Positions 35,196 to 46,440 of a stretch of DNA of 64,000 bases are shown in pieces. The stretch lies in NCBI GenBank assembly GCA_946122785.1, contig CAMGYJ010000009.1:28307633-28371632 (forward strand), in the 5' to 3' direction. A program made the position numbers and the translations under genes. The notes under the pieces are model-generated. The model saw nothing but the letters and a program-made list of their open reading frames with translations. It was not told the DNA's origin and searched no databases. Numbering within the stretch: the stretch's first letter is position 1; each line of letters begins with the position of its first letter. Source of the DNA: Linum tenue. Lineage: Eukaryota > Streptophyta > Magnoliopsida > Malpighiales > Linaceae.

Positions 35196-36674
35196 GGGTT
35201 AAAGACACATTTGGTCACTGAGATTACAAAATCGGGACATGTTTAGTCACTAGAAAAAATTAATATCAAATTTGGTCACTACAATTACTAAAACTGGACA
35301 CATTTAGTCACTTGCCGTTAGTCTCCGTCCAACTCCGTTAATGAAGTCCGTTAAGTGATGATGTGGCAAACTGAAATGCCTAATCAGCCGGATATAACCC
35401 AACAAAAATAAAACCCGACCCGTCACGTCATTATAACCCGCCACGTCATTAAAACCAACCCAACCCAACCCATGACCCAACCCCACCCCACCCAACCCTT
35501 CTTCCTCCTTCCTCTCACCTCCTTATTTCCCCAAAACCGCCGCCGCCGCTCTCCTCCTTCCTCCCACCTCCTCCCGCAAACCACACTGAACTCGTCGTCT
35601 TCCGCGGCGGCGGCTCCACAAGGTCATACAATTTGCTGCTTCTCGCCGTTGTCGAGAGTTGTTTGTTACTACAGTCACAGATCTCCAACCCTATTTCCTT
35701 GCCCCCTTGGCTGATAATAGCAATCTCACAACGCTAGAGTTGAGGGCCGCACGTTTGGGGACGGGATTCGGTGGTTTCAGCTCGCTGAGGGTTTTGCATT
35801 TGGATGAGGTCAGTCTGCCTTGTAGCAGTGCCGCTGATCTCGATCTTTCCGTTGGGTTTCCCAGCTTGGAGAAGTTGGTAGTGGCTAACTGTGTGTTTAG
35901 CCGTAAGCCGGATGATCCTCCTTGTTGCTTCAAGGTCTCCGGTCCCCGGCTCGCCCATCTCCTGATTGTCGAGCTTTCTTGTGCTAAGGTTGAAATATTT
36001 GCCCCAAACCTCAAATTCCTAAACATCACGGAGGGTATGGAATCTTCCCCAATTTTGTACCAGTTAATCCTCCCTATTTCCCTTGGTCATTATGTACATG
36101 ATAACAGCCAGTTTGAAGGAGAGAACAAGGGAAGAATGAAGGCGCTGCTGCAGGATGTGAGTTCTTTGACTTTGATGCGCATCTCGGATTCTCTGGAGGT
36201 GTTGAGCTTGATGTTCTTGTGCTTGTTACTTTACTGGATTAATTTGTGTTCTTGTCCTACTCTGTGCAGCTGTTGAGCTGCAATGGGGAGTTTCTGCAGC
36301 ATCGATCTGATTCTCCCTTGACCGGATTAAAGTTTTCGAAAGTGATGTCGCCCTGCTTTCCTGAGTTTCGGTATGTGAGAGGAAGGAGGAAGAAGGGTTG
36401 GGTGGGGTTGGGTCATGGGTTGGGTTGGGTTGGTTTTAATGACGTGGCGGGTCGGGTTTTATTTTTGTTGGGTTATATCCGGCTGATTAGGCAATTTTGT
36501 TTGCCACATCATCACTTAACGGACTTCATTAACGGAGTTGGACGGAGACTAACGGCGAGTGACTAAATGTGTCCAGTTTTAGTAATTGTAGTGACCAAAT
36601 TTGATATTAATTTTTTCTAGTGACTAAACATGTCCCGATTTTGTAATCTCAGTGACCAAATGTGTCTTTAACCC
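35196..36674. mobile_element. Pack-MULE carrying an F-box/LRR-like gene fragment
   Basis: 1,479 bp bounded by a 10-bp duplication, TTTGCGGTTT, at 35186-35195 and 36675-36684. The terminal inverted repeats are about 310 bp long (35196 to about 35515, and about 36370 to 36674) and start GGGTTAAAGACACATTTGG; they differ at only a few sites. The roughly 850-bp interior is GC-richer host coding sequence and has no transposase. Long repeats, a 9-10-bp duplication and captured host sequence define a Pack-MULE. Confidence 0.9.
35659..36276 (+). pseudogene. Captured F-box/LRR (FBD-type) gene fragment
   Basis: A plus-strand frame with plant F-box/LRR-type leucine-rich units: NLTTLELRAARLG, SSLRVLHLDEVSLP, FPSLEKLVVANCVF, GPRLAHLLIVELSCAKVEIFAPNLKFL. 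There is no F-box at the start, and the C-terminal part departs from the family after about residue 135. Such proteins choose substrates for SCF ligases. Here it is only an internal fragment inside the Pack-MULE. Whether it is transcribed, perhaps as chimeric or antisense RNA, cannot be told from sequence. Confidence 0.7.
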
Positions 36675-36684
36675 TTTGCGGTTT

Positions 36685-37560
36685 GCTTGTATGTTCAAGA
36701 TTGGTGTTTTTTGTATGAATAATTTGTATGAGAAAATTGATGTTAAAACTTTTATTTTGAAAGAAATTTGTTATTGTAAATTTTTTACCACAAAAACCCA
36801 CGGGTACCCATGAACCCGCGGATACTCAGCGGGTTGGGTTGGGTTTGAGTTTTTCAAACCCAACGGGTTTTACCCCGGGTTTTTTTGGCGGATAAACCCA
36901 TGAGTTTGGATTTGAGTTTGACAAAACCCGCCCCAACCCGATCCATTGCCATCCGTACCTGCCTCTGTTATCCTTTACTATCATCACCGTCGTCGACTAA
37001 ATCTAAATATAGAAAAACTCTTAAATCCAACGAAATCATTTTCTCGTTTATTTGTTCTGAATCGCTGGGAAAAATTTGGTAATCTTACCTTCACAATTGA
37101 TTCCCCATCTCATCTTCCAATCGAGGCTTTCTTCTTTCGTCACTCATCATCCCATTATTCCATCAATCAAGCAGTTCACATGAAACACACGAGAAATATT
37201 TATCTAAGACAATAAAATTTATCTATACTATGCAATGTAATGTAAATATATTTGTGGTCCACATGAAACATGTTGCCGCTTAAACAATAAAAATCAAACT
37301 AACATGTAAAGACACTGTATCACCATTCACCGACGATAAGATATAAATTAAACCACTGAACTTCTGAACCTTTTTTTTTATTTTGAATAAACTACCATCT
37401 GCCAGCAAACTTATTTGATCAAGAAACTAAAAGTGGAATTAATACTTTTTTATTCGTTGAAACACACGAGAAACAGAAATGAGCTAGACAATACAATACA
37501 GAGCATTATTATCATCATTATTTACGGGCGGGCCTTGCTGACGTTCCCGTCGAAAGAGTC
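36685..37560. other. Intergenic, no gene seen
   Basis: AT-rich. The segment at 36785-36935 is a degenerate GGGTTT/AAACCC run, similar to 34898-34930 on the other side of the Pack-MULE, so the Pack-MULE may sit inside an older repeat. No coding content. Confidence 0.5.
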
Positions 37561-38411
37561 CTACGCGGAAGCCACTGTGGAGTGCAGAGTCAGCATCTCG
37601 GCCTCCAGCCTGGCCCTCTTCTCCTCATCGTAGGACACCCAAGCAGCCACCTGGGCTCGTAGCTCAAGGATCCGGGCTTCCCTGTCGGCCAGCTGGTGCC
37701 CTAGGCTCTCTATCTCCGCATCCTTAGTAACCACCTGGGAATTCAGTACCCGTATCTCCTCGTCCTTGTCCGCCACCTGGCCTTGCAGGTTTCCAATCTG
37801 GACGTCCTTATCTGCCAGCTCCCGCCCCAGGCTCCGCATCTCCTCGTCCTTGGCCGCCACGTCGACACTCAGCCTCAGGATCTCGGCGTCCCGGGCCCCC
37901 GCCTTGTCCACGTACGATTCCCAGGGGGAGAAGTCGAAATCCGAAACGTAGCCAACTCCGTCGCCGTAGAGGCACGCCATGTTGTGCATCGTGGGGGTGG
38001 GATCGTTGGCGAAGCAGTAGATCCAGACGCGCTGGCTGTTGTTGGGCGGCTGACCGGGAGAAAACTCGGGCTTGAAAAGGGTGCAGGGGCCGACCTAGGT
38101 GCGGTTCTCGTTGGGGGAGTCGGCGGTGGCGGAGAGGAACCACTAGCCGTGGATGGTCACACACCAGAGGTATTTCCCGTTGTAGGAGCAGCGGAGGTGG
38201 ACGAACGAACTGTCGGTACCGGTGGATGTGTCATGGGACAACTTCTAGCTTGGCGAACTGGCTGACCGGGTCCACCACCCGCGTGGTCCCCAGGCATTGG
38301 TTGAAGTCGGGGAACTCTTGCTCGTTCCAGTTGTAATGCATGTAGAGGTTGTCCCTCTTTGAGAGGAGCGCCATGAACTGTGGGAGCCCTGCTACCAGTT
38401 TCGTCACCATT
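37561..38411 (-). pseudogene. Amaranthin-type agglutinin gene with coiled-coil tail, broken
   Basis: Minus strand from ATG at 38411 (MVTKLVAGLPQFMALLSKRDN). The agglutinin-like features are a first strand set with FPDFNQCLGTTRVVDPVSQF, then SSFVHLRCSYNGKYLWC, WFLSATADSPNENRT and CTLFKPEF. One extra base near 38235 shifts the frame, and two in-frame TAG codons follow (before WFLSA, and between NENRT and VGPCT). The frame is then open from about 38090 to 37561. The last 100 residues are a heptad-like coiled coil with repeated KDEEI..L..Q..DK/DRE units. The family binds glycans. I rate it a recent pseudogene, though the coiled-coil part alone is an intact frame (37989-37561). Confidence 0.68.
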
Positions 38412-38451
38412 GTTGTGATTTGTAGGTACGAAGGCTTCCTATGCGCCAAGG

Positions 38452-38461
38452 TATTTATATA
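38452..38461 (-). promoter_or_regulatory. TATA box of the agglutinin pseudogene
   Basis: The minus strand reads TATATAAATA about 41 bases before the ATG. A CTT/GAA repeat lies just upstream (38484-38505). Confidence 0.6.
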
Positions 38462-38935
38462 GCTACACGGTTTTGCTATGGCGCTTCTTCTTCTTCTTCT
38501 TCTTCTATATAGGAGCTGGCAGGCTGCATCTGTTAGAAACAAACAATTTGCAGCTTTTCATTATTTCGTATTATTGTCGGTTTTTAGTAATTGGGGGATT
38601 ATTTGGGGTATTTAGCAATAAGTGGGGAGTTAGTTGTGACATTTTATTATATGGGTAGCAGTTAGGGAATTAGCGGATTATATAATCTGCAGTAGGGTGT
38701 TATTTTGACAGTAAGCAATCAATTACAGAAAACCTAAATCCTAATCTTCCTCTCTCTCTCTCTCTCCCTAGCGCCGAGCTCTCTCTCCCTCTCTCTCTTC
38801 CCTTGGCCGATCGGCAGCCACCTTCTCTCTCTTCTTCCTAAATTCCCAAATTCTAATCCCTAGCTTGATCAATCCCTAGTTGGTCTAGCTAATTTCCCCA
38901 ATTCTACAACTGTTAGAAACCTTGTTTCTAACATC

Positions 38936-38947
38936 TGGTATCAGAGC
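38936..38947 (+). other. Primer binding site of gag-only copy 1
   Basis: TGGTATCAGAGC, two bases after the 5' LTR; tRNA-iMet type. Confidence 0.9.
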
Positions 38948-39012
38948 CCGGTTCCGATCGGTGAGTTCTTCTCAACTCCATCAAGGACAGCTTAGAAACC
39001 GGAGAATCAACG

Positions 39013-41110
39013 ATGGTAACGACGAAATCCATGAAGGCAGCAGAGAAAGCGGAGAAGGCGAACCAGGCGGGTGACAGGAGCGCCGATGCAGGTGACGACG
39101 GGGTCGATGGGGCTGTGGAGGATCTGACCGGCAATGAGGAACTGAGGAGAGACTTGGAGGCGCAGGCAGAGAGACAGGCGCGAGTGGAGGAAGAGTTGAA
39201 GGGACTGCAGGCGAGGTCTAGGGATCAAGGCCGCACCCTTGAGGCTCTGGCGGGGGCTGTGAAGGCACTGGCGGGGCAGGTGGGTGACTTGACGGAGGCC
39301 CTGAAGAAGTCAGGGGTCGAAGCTGGCGGCGGCGGCCAGTTGCACGGGGAGGACGGCGCGCCAGGGGAGGGATCGACCTCGGTGGAGGCGCCCGGCGGCC
39401 ACGGCGCCGCACGGCTCTCGTCGAACACGGCGGCGGACGGGCTGGGTGAGAGGAGCGGGGCGGCGGCCAACCCTAACCGGCCACTGGGGTTGCGTGCGGG
39501 CCAGGTCTCCTTTGGCCCAACAATCAAAGATGGGCTGCTCCCAACCCCCTCGGCCCAGGAGAAGGCGCGCGCGCGGGGCAAGGCCAAGATGGCTGAGTAC
39601 GTGGATCCGGGTCTGCAAACGGGCCTAGACGAGGAAGAGTTGATGGACTTGGAGCAGGAGTACGATCGCGGGCCCTGGCCTAACGAGTTGAGTGGGCCAG
39701 GGGCGGACTACAACAGGGAGGAAGGAAGCCAGATGGGCCGCGCAGGGCTGGAAGGCGGCCCAGGCGGAGGGCGGCGCGAATTGGGCCGCGGCTGGGAGAG
39801 GGGGCGGCCGAGAAACCGCGGGCCGAGCTGGGTTGAGTCGGGCCCCGAGCACTCGGGCCGAACCCGGATGGGTCGAACCCGGTCGAATCGAACCCGGTCG
39901 AATCGAACCCGGTCGAACCAGGACCGACCCGGGGCAGCAGCGGGTACGTGCAGGGGGAACGGGCAGCAGGGGAATTCCGGCTCCCCAGGGCCAGTTCGAC
40001 GAGTACAGTGGCACTCACCCTCCATTTGTGAATCAGCAGGGTACTGGTAAGGAATTCATGGGAGCAGGAACAGGTGACCAGAGGCAAAGAAATGAGATGG
40101 GCCGAAGAAGGAGGTATCAGGAGGAGGAGGAGGATGAGTGGGAGTATGAAGGGGGACATCGGTTCTCGCAGCACTATCACAGTGAGGCGCCGGGATATGG
40201 GAGGCACGCTGGTTACTCCCGAGGTGGTGAGGCGGAAGATGACATGGTGTTCCGAGCTAAACCTCCAACCATTGAGTTTCCAAAATTCAATGGCAGGGAG
40301 GATGCAGGTCTGTGGATATACTCCGCGGAACGGTGGTTCAAGAACCATCCCACTAGAGAAGAACGAAAGGCTCAGTTGGCGTCCTTCTATTTAGAGGGGG
40401 ATGCATTGCAGTGGTGGGAATGGATGGAGCGGACCTATGCTGAAGCTCGGACGCTAATTACTTGGCCGATGTTCAAGGAGGAGTTGAGGTATCAGTTCGG
40501 CAAGTCGGAAGGGTGGGCCCCGGAGCAGTTGGCGAAGCTGCGCCAGACTGGGACAGTGGCGGAGTATCGAGCTGAGTTCTTCAAACTGGGTAACCAGTGC
40601 AAGGGCGTACCGGAGGAGACATTGGTGGGTCTGTGCATGGCGGGACTCCGCCCAGAGATTGCAGCGGCTGTTCGGGTATTTGAGCCCGATTCACTTCGAG
40701 CTGTTTTCCGTCTTGCAGGTAATAAGGAGGAGGAGCTGGCTAGCTGGCGGGGAGTGATAGGCCGTTATCAGAAGCCGGCCGGAGGAGGAGGCAGTGGTAG
40801 CGGCACGAGCGGCGGAACGAGTGCAGCCACATCGGGCCCTAGTTCGGGAGGGGGTGCGGCGGCTGGCCCACCTTCGGCTGTCATTCGAGCGGGACCGAGG
40901 CCACCACCCAAGGGATTTAGGACGCTATCTCCCGCAGAGATCGAGCAGAAGAGGCAAGAAGGGAAGTGTTTCAACTGTGACGAGCGGTTTACCTTTGGTC
41001 ACAAGTGCGGGAAGCCTGACTTGATGTTCTTGGTGGGACGATGGGAAGACGAGGCGGAGGATGAGATGGCGGAGGAGCCCGGAGCAGAGCAAGAGAAGCC
41101 GCAACCTTGA
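39013..41110 (+). pseudogene. Gag gene of gag-only copy 1, one frameshift
   Basis: Starts MVTTKSMKAAEKAEK in one frame (39013-40050) and continues in another (to 41110). The switch is within about 39770-39830, a GC-rich stretch; copy 2 reads through there. The N-terminal part is an acidic coiled coil (EELRRDLEAQAERQARVEEELKGLQ). A low-complexity Gly/Arg/Pro linker follows. Then comes the Retrotrans_gag domain (FNGREDAGLWIYSAERWF, LQWWEWMERTY, LAKLRQTGTVAEYRAEFFKL, RLAGNKEEELASWRGVI) and a knuckle-like CFNCDERFTFGHKC. Gag forms the particle. Right after the stop, another frame encodes NLEDKVASQGGGDV (41103-41144), which looks like a Pol C-terminus remnant. Confidence 0.88.
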
Positions 41111-41544
41111 GGACAAGGTTGCTTCCCAAGGAGGCGGGGATGTTAGAAACAAACAATTTGCAGCTTTTCATTACTTCGTATTATTGTCGGTTTTTAGTAA
41201 TTGGGGGATTATTTGGGGTATTTAGCAATAAGTGGGGAGTTAGTTGTGACATTTTATTATATGGGTAGCAGTTAGGGAATTAGCGGATTATATAATCTGC
41301 AGTAGGGTGTTATTTTGACAGTAAGCAATCAATTACAGAAAACCTAAATCCTAATCTTCCTCTCTCTCTCTCCCTAGCGCCGAGCTCTCTCTCCCTCTCT
41401 CTCTTCCATTGGCCGATCGGCAGCCACCTTCTCTCTCTTCTTCCTAAATTCCCAAATTCTAATCCCTAGCTTGATCAATCCCTAGTTGGTCTAGCTAATT
41501 TCCCCAATTCTACAACTGTTAGAAACCTTGTTTCTAACAGCATC

Positions 41545-42329
41545 CTGGTCAACTATCAGACTATATAGATGGGGATGGACGTGTAAAGAAATATATAGAA
41601 AATCTTCCATGTGAGCCAGACCATCACATGCGAATTAATTATTAAATTAATTTTTTAGACCAGCCCTAGCTGGCTGGCTGATGATCACATCCAGAGGCCA
41701 GATCTTGGATCCCAAACTCTGTTACTTGTAGCGTTAGTAACGATGGACGATCAGTAGCATTAGCAAGATAACCGATTCCCTAGCTCAGCCCTCACCGTGA
41801 TAATGTATTAGGAAAACATCTCTTGTAACCTTAGCTGACTGAATACTTAAAGACTAGTTCATTTACGTTATTCTGTGTCCATTCACGTAATACTATGGGA
41901 TCTATGTAAAAGTGTAAGTTTTTCACGTAAATGGAAATTCATACTTTTTCCCTAATAATTTGTATTGGTTATATTTTATGGAATTAAATTTGGATTATTA
42001 CTTCATTTGTAAAAATATGTTGCATTGATTATAATCTACACAATGACATCTATTTTGATATATTTCAAAGTTTAAAATTTTATTTTACAACAATGTGAAT
42101 AAATTAACAATATGCGTGAATAAACATCATGTGGCGTGACCTAATAGTATTGGTTGCGTGAATAATCAACACTTTTACGTGAATAACGCAAACATAACGT
42201 GAATGACACAAATATGACATAAATATCGCAAATATGGCGTATATAATGTAAAATGAGGTGTTCACTCAATGTATTATATACGAGACTATAGTAGTAGTAG
42301 ACTGTGCTGGGCTGCTGCCTTTTACTTTA
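41545..42329. other. AT-rich intergenic with GTGAATAA-like repeats
   Basis: No gene. At 41850-42250 many short GTGAATAA/ACGTAAAT words recur, possibly the subterminal zone of an unidentified element. Confidence 0.45.
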
Positions 42330-43699
42330 ATTTCACGTTAATATATATAAAACAGAAGTTTGGTTACGGTTGCTAAAAAATTACATTTTCATACCACAAA
42401 TTTAATTAAATCACAATTTAGTTATTATAAGGTATATTTTATATTTTGATACCCAAATTTAATTTTAAGGTAAAATCATTAAATAATTATGTTTTGGTAT
42501 CTCATTTAGTACATGTATGTGATACTAAACAAACTACTACTAACTACCCTAAATTTAATTAAATCACAACTTAGTCACTATAATGTAGATTTTACATTTG
42601 ATACCCCAAATTTTATTTTATTGTAAAATCATTGAACAACTATGTTTTGGTAACTCATTTAGTATATTTACGAGGTACTAAGCAAACTTCTACTAACTAC
42701 TTCTAACAAAATATGCGACATCTATATAAGCAAGTGTCAATAAATTTCTACGGTGAAAAGGGTTTACTGTTGTATTGACGATCAACTAAAAGAATCAGAC
42801 AAAACCTTTCCATCATCTACTTCCTCTTCGTTTCATTTTTCACTCGCATTCCATAACCCTTTCTTTATTTCTTTCTTTGCCTTCTTCGTCTAACCCTAAT
42901 TAGGATACTATTTTTATGTATTCCAATCACAAGTATGAACGGGTCCATACACGACTCACCAACAGTCTAGAGAACTAATAATTGAACCATGAACCACTAA
43001 CTTTTTTCCAGCTCAATGTCGAGTCCAATTAAAAAAAAAAATGATTATTACTTATTAGAAATTCGTCATTTTTCACTATGGGATTTGAAGGCATGCAATT
43101 TTAAGCGAGTTCCAGTTTGTATTCTTTTTGCTTCTTTCTAAAGTTGTTATTTTTCACCCGGACTAGAATTTTCGACAATTATACATTGAATGTTTGAGGG
43201 TGTAATCCCAATTTGGGGATTATCACCCCCAAAATTGAGCACCTAATTTTTTTGTCTATAACATTTTGATACCTAAAGTTTTGAATTTCTACAAATAGGT
43301 CTACTTTTTGTACGTGTAATTAAAACACCCACGAATAGATGGGTATCCATAGCCAACTTATACATATTTAGATTATAGAAATAAATATACACATCCTACC
43401 CAAACCCATCTACAAACTTCCACTAAATATACATATTTAGAAATAAATATACATACTCTACCCATGATCAATAGGTCTACTTGGGTTTATGTAAATATCA
43501 TTTACTAGCCAAAATTTTCTAACAAAAATTAAATTGGATGTTGACCGCCATATATCTCTTCTCAGTCAATTTACTAACAAAATTGCTAACAAAAAAATTG
43601 ATTTTAGACTAATAATACTAACAAAACACCATAACGGGTCACATAATACATGTCCATAGGTCATCTCAGCCCGCGACAAGGCGCGGCATCACCACCTAG
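42330..43699 (+). mobile_element. Probable non-autonomous Helitron
   Basis: The right end is clear: a hairpin CCGCG-acaagg-CGCGG (43671-43685), then a short spacer, then CTAG (43696-43699) followed by T, as Helitron 3' ends require. The left end is less certain; TTAATATATATAAAACAGAAG near 42337 resembles plant Helitron 5' ends. There is no Rep/helicase. The interior is AT-rich and contains a 153-bp tandem duplication. Confidence 0.55.
42398..42703. repeat. 153-bp tandem duplication, two copies
   Basis: Units start at 42398 and 42551 with AAATTTAATTAAATCACAA. They diverge at many sites, so the duplication is old. Confidence 0.8.
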
Positions 43700-44309
43700 T
43701 ATTCTTTTTAAATGATAAGGAAGTGGTTGAAATTTGCATATGGATTATTAACTATAATTTTCCGTTACTTATAGCGCTAGTAACGATGGACTGGTACCAA
43801 TAATATAGAGAATGTATGGGAACGAGAATCACATTCCAGAGACCATATTTGTAGACTGTAGATCTAGGGTTGCAAAAATAAATCAATGCATGTAGGGGAT
43901 AAGCATGACCATGTCAGCCTCCACGTGATATATATCAGTTATAAACTTAGTTATTCAAATGTGCACTTTATTCTTTATAGTTTATACCTACAAACCCAGA
44001 TAATAAAAATATATGAGAACTACAAATGAGACTTTCACGAATGCAATTATCTAGCTTTATTAAAGAGTCTATTTTGTCGCGCAATATTCTTGTAAACCCT
44101 CATCGGCATAAAATATTTTCTATTCAAATCGTTAGTGAGATATTTTTAATTTCCAGAATGATGTTTTGTTCTCTCTATTGGCATAGCCAGACATTCGACA
44201 AAGTAAAATATATTTACTTTATCAATTAGTACATACTAATCTTTTCTTACGTTAAATATAATTTACCTACATTCAAAGATATGTAGTTAGCACATCCAGA
44301 CACGGAAAA
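43700..44309. other. AT-rich spacer before the second LINE
   Basis: No gene seen. 'GTTACTT(A/G)TAGCG(C/T)TAGTAACGATGGAC' at about 43764 also occurs at about 41724, a direct repeat 2 kb apart that brackets the Helitron. Confidence 0.5.
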
Positions 44310-44929
44310 AGAAAAAAAAAATGGAGCAAAACGCTCTGTCCTCTCACCTCGAAAAACCCTATTGCTTTCTGCTGCGCCTCTCATCCCTTATCCTCGCTGG
44401 AATCTCTAGGGCAGAGATCCGGAGGACTACGACATCTAATCGATGGCTGATTCATGGTAAGGAAGCAATCCAAGCAGCGGTAATCGGAAGATGGGGAAGG
44501 GAAGAAGGAGTTTTTGTAGAAGACGAAGACCCAGAATGAGAACTTTTCGCTCACGATTGGGAGTTTTGGGAAAAAATGGAAAGCTATGGCAATATACCCA
44601 AATCCGCCGTTGGGATGAAATCTCCAAAAAGAAAAAGGGGATAATCTCGAATCAGGAGATGGTTGTAGATACGGTGTTGCGATTGACACCGAAGTGGGTA
44701 TATATTACCACAAATCGGCGTCTCGACCCTGCAACTGAGCGCTTACAGAATACTGAGAAAAGGAAGTTGATAACAGAAGGGTTGGTTATACCGAGTGATC
44801 GAGGTAATAGCACCATGATTCATATGGTTATTTTGAGGTTGTATTTCCTTTGGCTAGCCCCTTACATCGGTACTCTGTGTTTCATTGCCCTGTTTCGAAT
44901 TTTTACTCGTGATTGAGAGGATCGGAACC

Positions 44930-45973
44930 ATGTCGGGAGAGCCAATGGACTCTGATCAGATTGTAGAATTTGAATTGGATGATGTGGAGGACAGCATGAG
45001 AAGGGCTAAGCTTAACCTAATCGGGAGACTGTTTATGGAGAACCCGCCGAGTTTAAAGACCATCCAGAAGATTGTCCAGGGAGAATGGGGCTGCTCTGGT
45101 AACATGACAGTCATTGAAGCGGAGCTGGGCCTTCTTCAGTTCTTGTTCGATGATGAGAGAGACAGGGACTGGGTCCTTCAGCGTACTCCCTGGCAGGTGA
45201 AGGAACGCATACTACAGCTACAAGCATGGGAACCAGTAACCCCAGACGTGGTGGAGTCGTTGTCAATGGCTCCTTTCTGGGTTCAAATGTGGGGAATTCC
45301 CTCACATTGTCGAACCATTGCGTTTGGGAGGCGAATGGCTGAGGCGAAGCTTGGTACGGTACTGGATGCTGGGTTGTTTGGCATTCGGGGAGTTCCAGGT
45401 CATTTTGTCAAAACAAGGGTGAAGCTTAATGTGATGGAACCCCTTCAGTCTCAATTGTTTGCGAGCAATTCGAGTGTGGGGAATTTCTGGTTCACACTGG
45501 TGTATGAACATCTCCCTCTATTTTGCTACCATTGTGGTAGGTTCGGCCATACTGGCCAAAACTGTGATTTCCCACCACCAACAGGGGAGGAATATTTTGG
45601 TCCAGGGCTCACTACCAAGGAATCGGGCCACATATTGAATGAAAAATTGGTGCCCATCCATGGAGCTCCACTCCAGAAGACGGTGTGGGTGAATCCCATC
45701 ACTCAAGGAAAGAAACGGAATGGGGAGGAAGCACAACTCGATATGGCGGCTCAAGAGAAGGGTGAAGCCTCGAGGAGGGTAGTCCTGGCACTACCTGCTG
45801 AAGGACGTAATGGGAGCAAGGAGAAGATGGTGATGGGTGATAAAAAGGGAGCTTCCAGCGGGGCAGATACAGGGAGGGAGGGAAAGAGAGGTGGGGCAAT
45901 TGGAACCAAAGGCCAGGATAATGGTGGTTCTCGTGACAAGAACAAGGGGGTAAAAATAAGACTGAGAAGCTGG
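44930..45973 (+). pseudogene. LINE-2 ORF1, first part (DUF4283 and zinc knuckle)
   Basis: Starts MSGEPMDSDQIVEFELDDVE. The DUF4283-type domain has LFMENPPSLKTIQKIVQGEW, LLQFLFDDERDRDWVLQRTPW and APFWVQMWGIPSHCRT. A perfect CX2CX4HX4C knuckle, CYHCGRFGHTGQNC, sits near residues 200-213. A Lys/Gly/Glu-rich tail follows. The gag-only element interrupts it at 45973. On the far side this frame meets TGA at once, while the downstream tail is open in another frame, so a frameshift also lies near the junction. The family binds its own RNA. Confidence 0.87.
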
Positions 45974-46379
45974 TGTTAGAAACAAATAATTTGCAGCTTT
46001 TTGTTATTTCGTATTATTGTCGGTCTTTGATAATTGGGGGATTATTTGGGATATTTAGCTATAAGCAGGGAGTCGATTGTTACATTTTATTATGTGGGTA
46101 GGAGTTAGAGAATTGGCGGATTATATATTTTGCAGTAGGGTGTTATTTTGACATTAAGCAATCAATTATAGAAAACCTAAAACTAATCCCTCCCTCTCTC
46201 TTTCCTCCCTCCTGCGCCGAACCCCTCTTCCCTCTTCTTCCTTTGCTGCTCGGCAGCAGCCCTCTTTCCCTCTCTTCTTCCTAAATTCCCCTATTCCCAA
46301 TCCCTAGCTTGGTCAATCCCTAATTGATCCAGCTATTTTTCCCAATCCCAAAACCGTTAGAAACTTTGTTTCTAACATC

Positions 46380-46391
46380 TGGTATCAGAGC
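46380..46391 (+). other. Primer binding site of gag-only copy 2
   Basis: TGGTATCAGAGC, two bases after the 5' LTR. Confidence 0.9.
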
Positions 46392-46440
46392 CTGGCTCGA
46401 GAGTGAGTTCTTTTGAGCTCTTGAACCAGGGAAGACAACA

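Larger units (their letters stand above)
38531..41539 (+). mobile_element. Gag-only Ty3-type LTR element, copy 1
   Basis: 3,009 bp with target duplication GCATC (38526-38530 and 41540-41544). The 5' LTR is 38531-38933 (403 bp) and the 3' LTR 41141-41539 (399 bp). They differ at only a few positions plus a CT-repeat length, so the insertion is young. The LTRs begin TGTTAGAAAC and end GTTTCTAACA. Between them are a primer site, a gag gene and the purine tract AAGGAGGCGGGGA; there is no protease, RT or integrase. Confidence 0.93.

Noticed and set aside
39680..40348. 222-codon minus-strand frame opposite the gag gene
   Set aside because: Shadow of the GC-rich, repeat-containing gag linker on the plus strand; low complexity and no family resemblance.
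41850..42250. Terminal repeats of a second DNA element
   Set aside because: GTGAATAA words recur but no matched ends or target duplication could be placed.
44491..44916. 141-codon frame at the start of LINE-2 as a separate gene
   Set aside because: It lies in the LINE 5' leader and has no recognisable domain.
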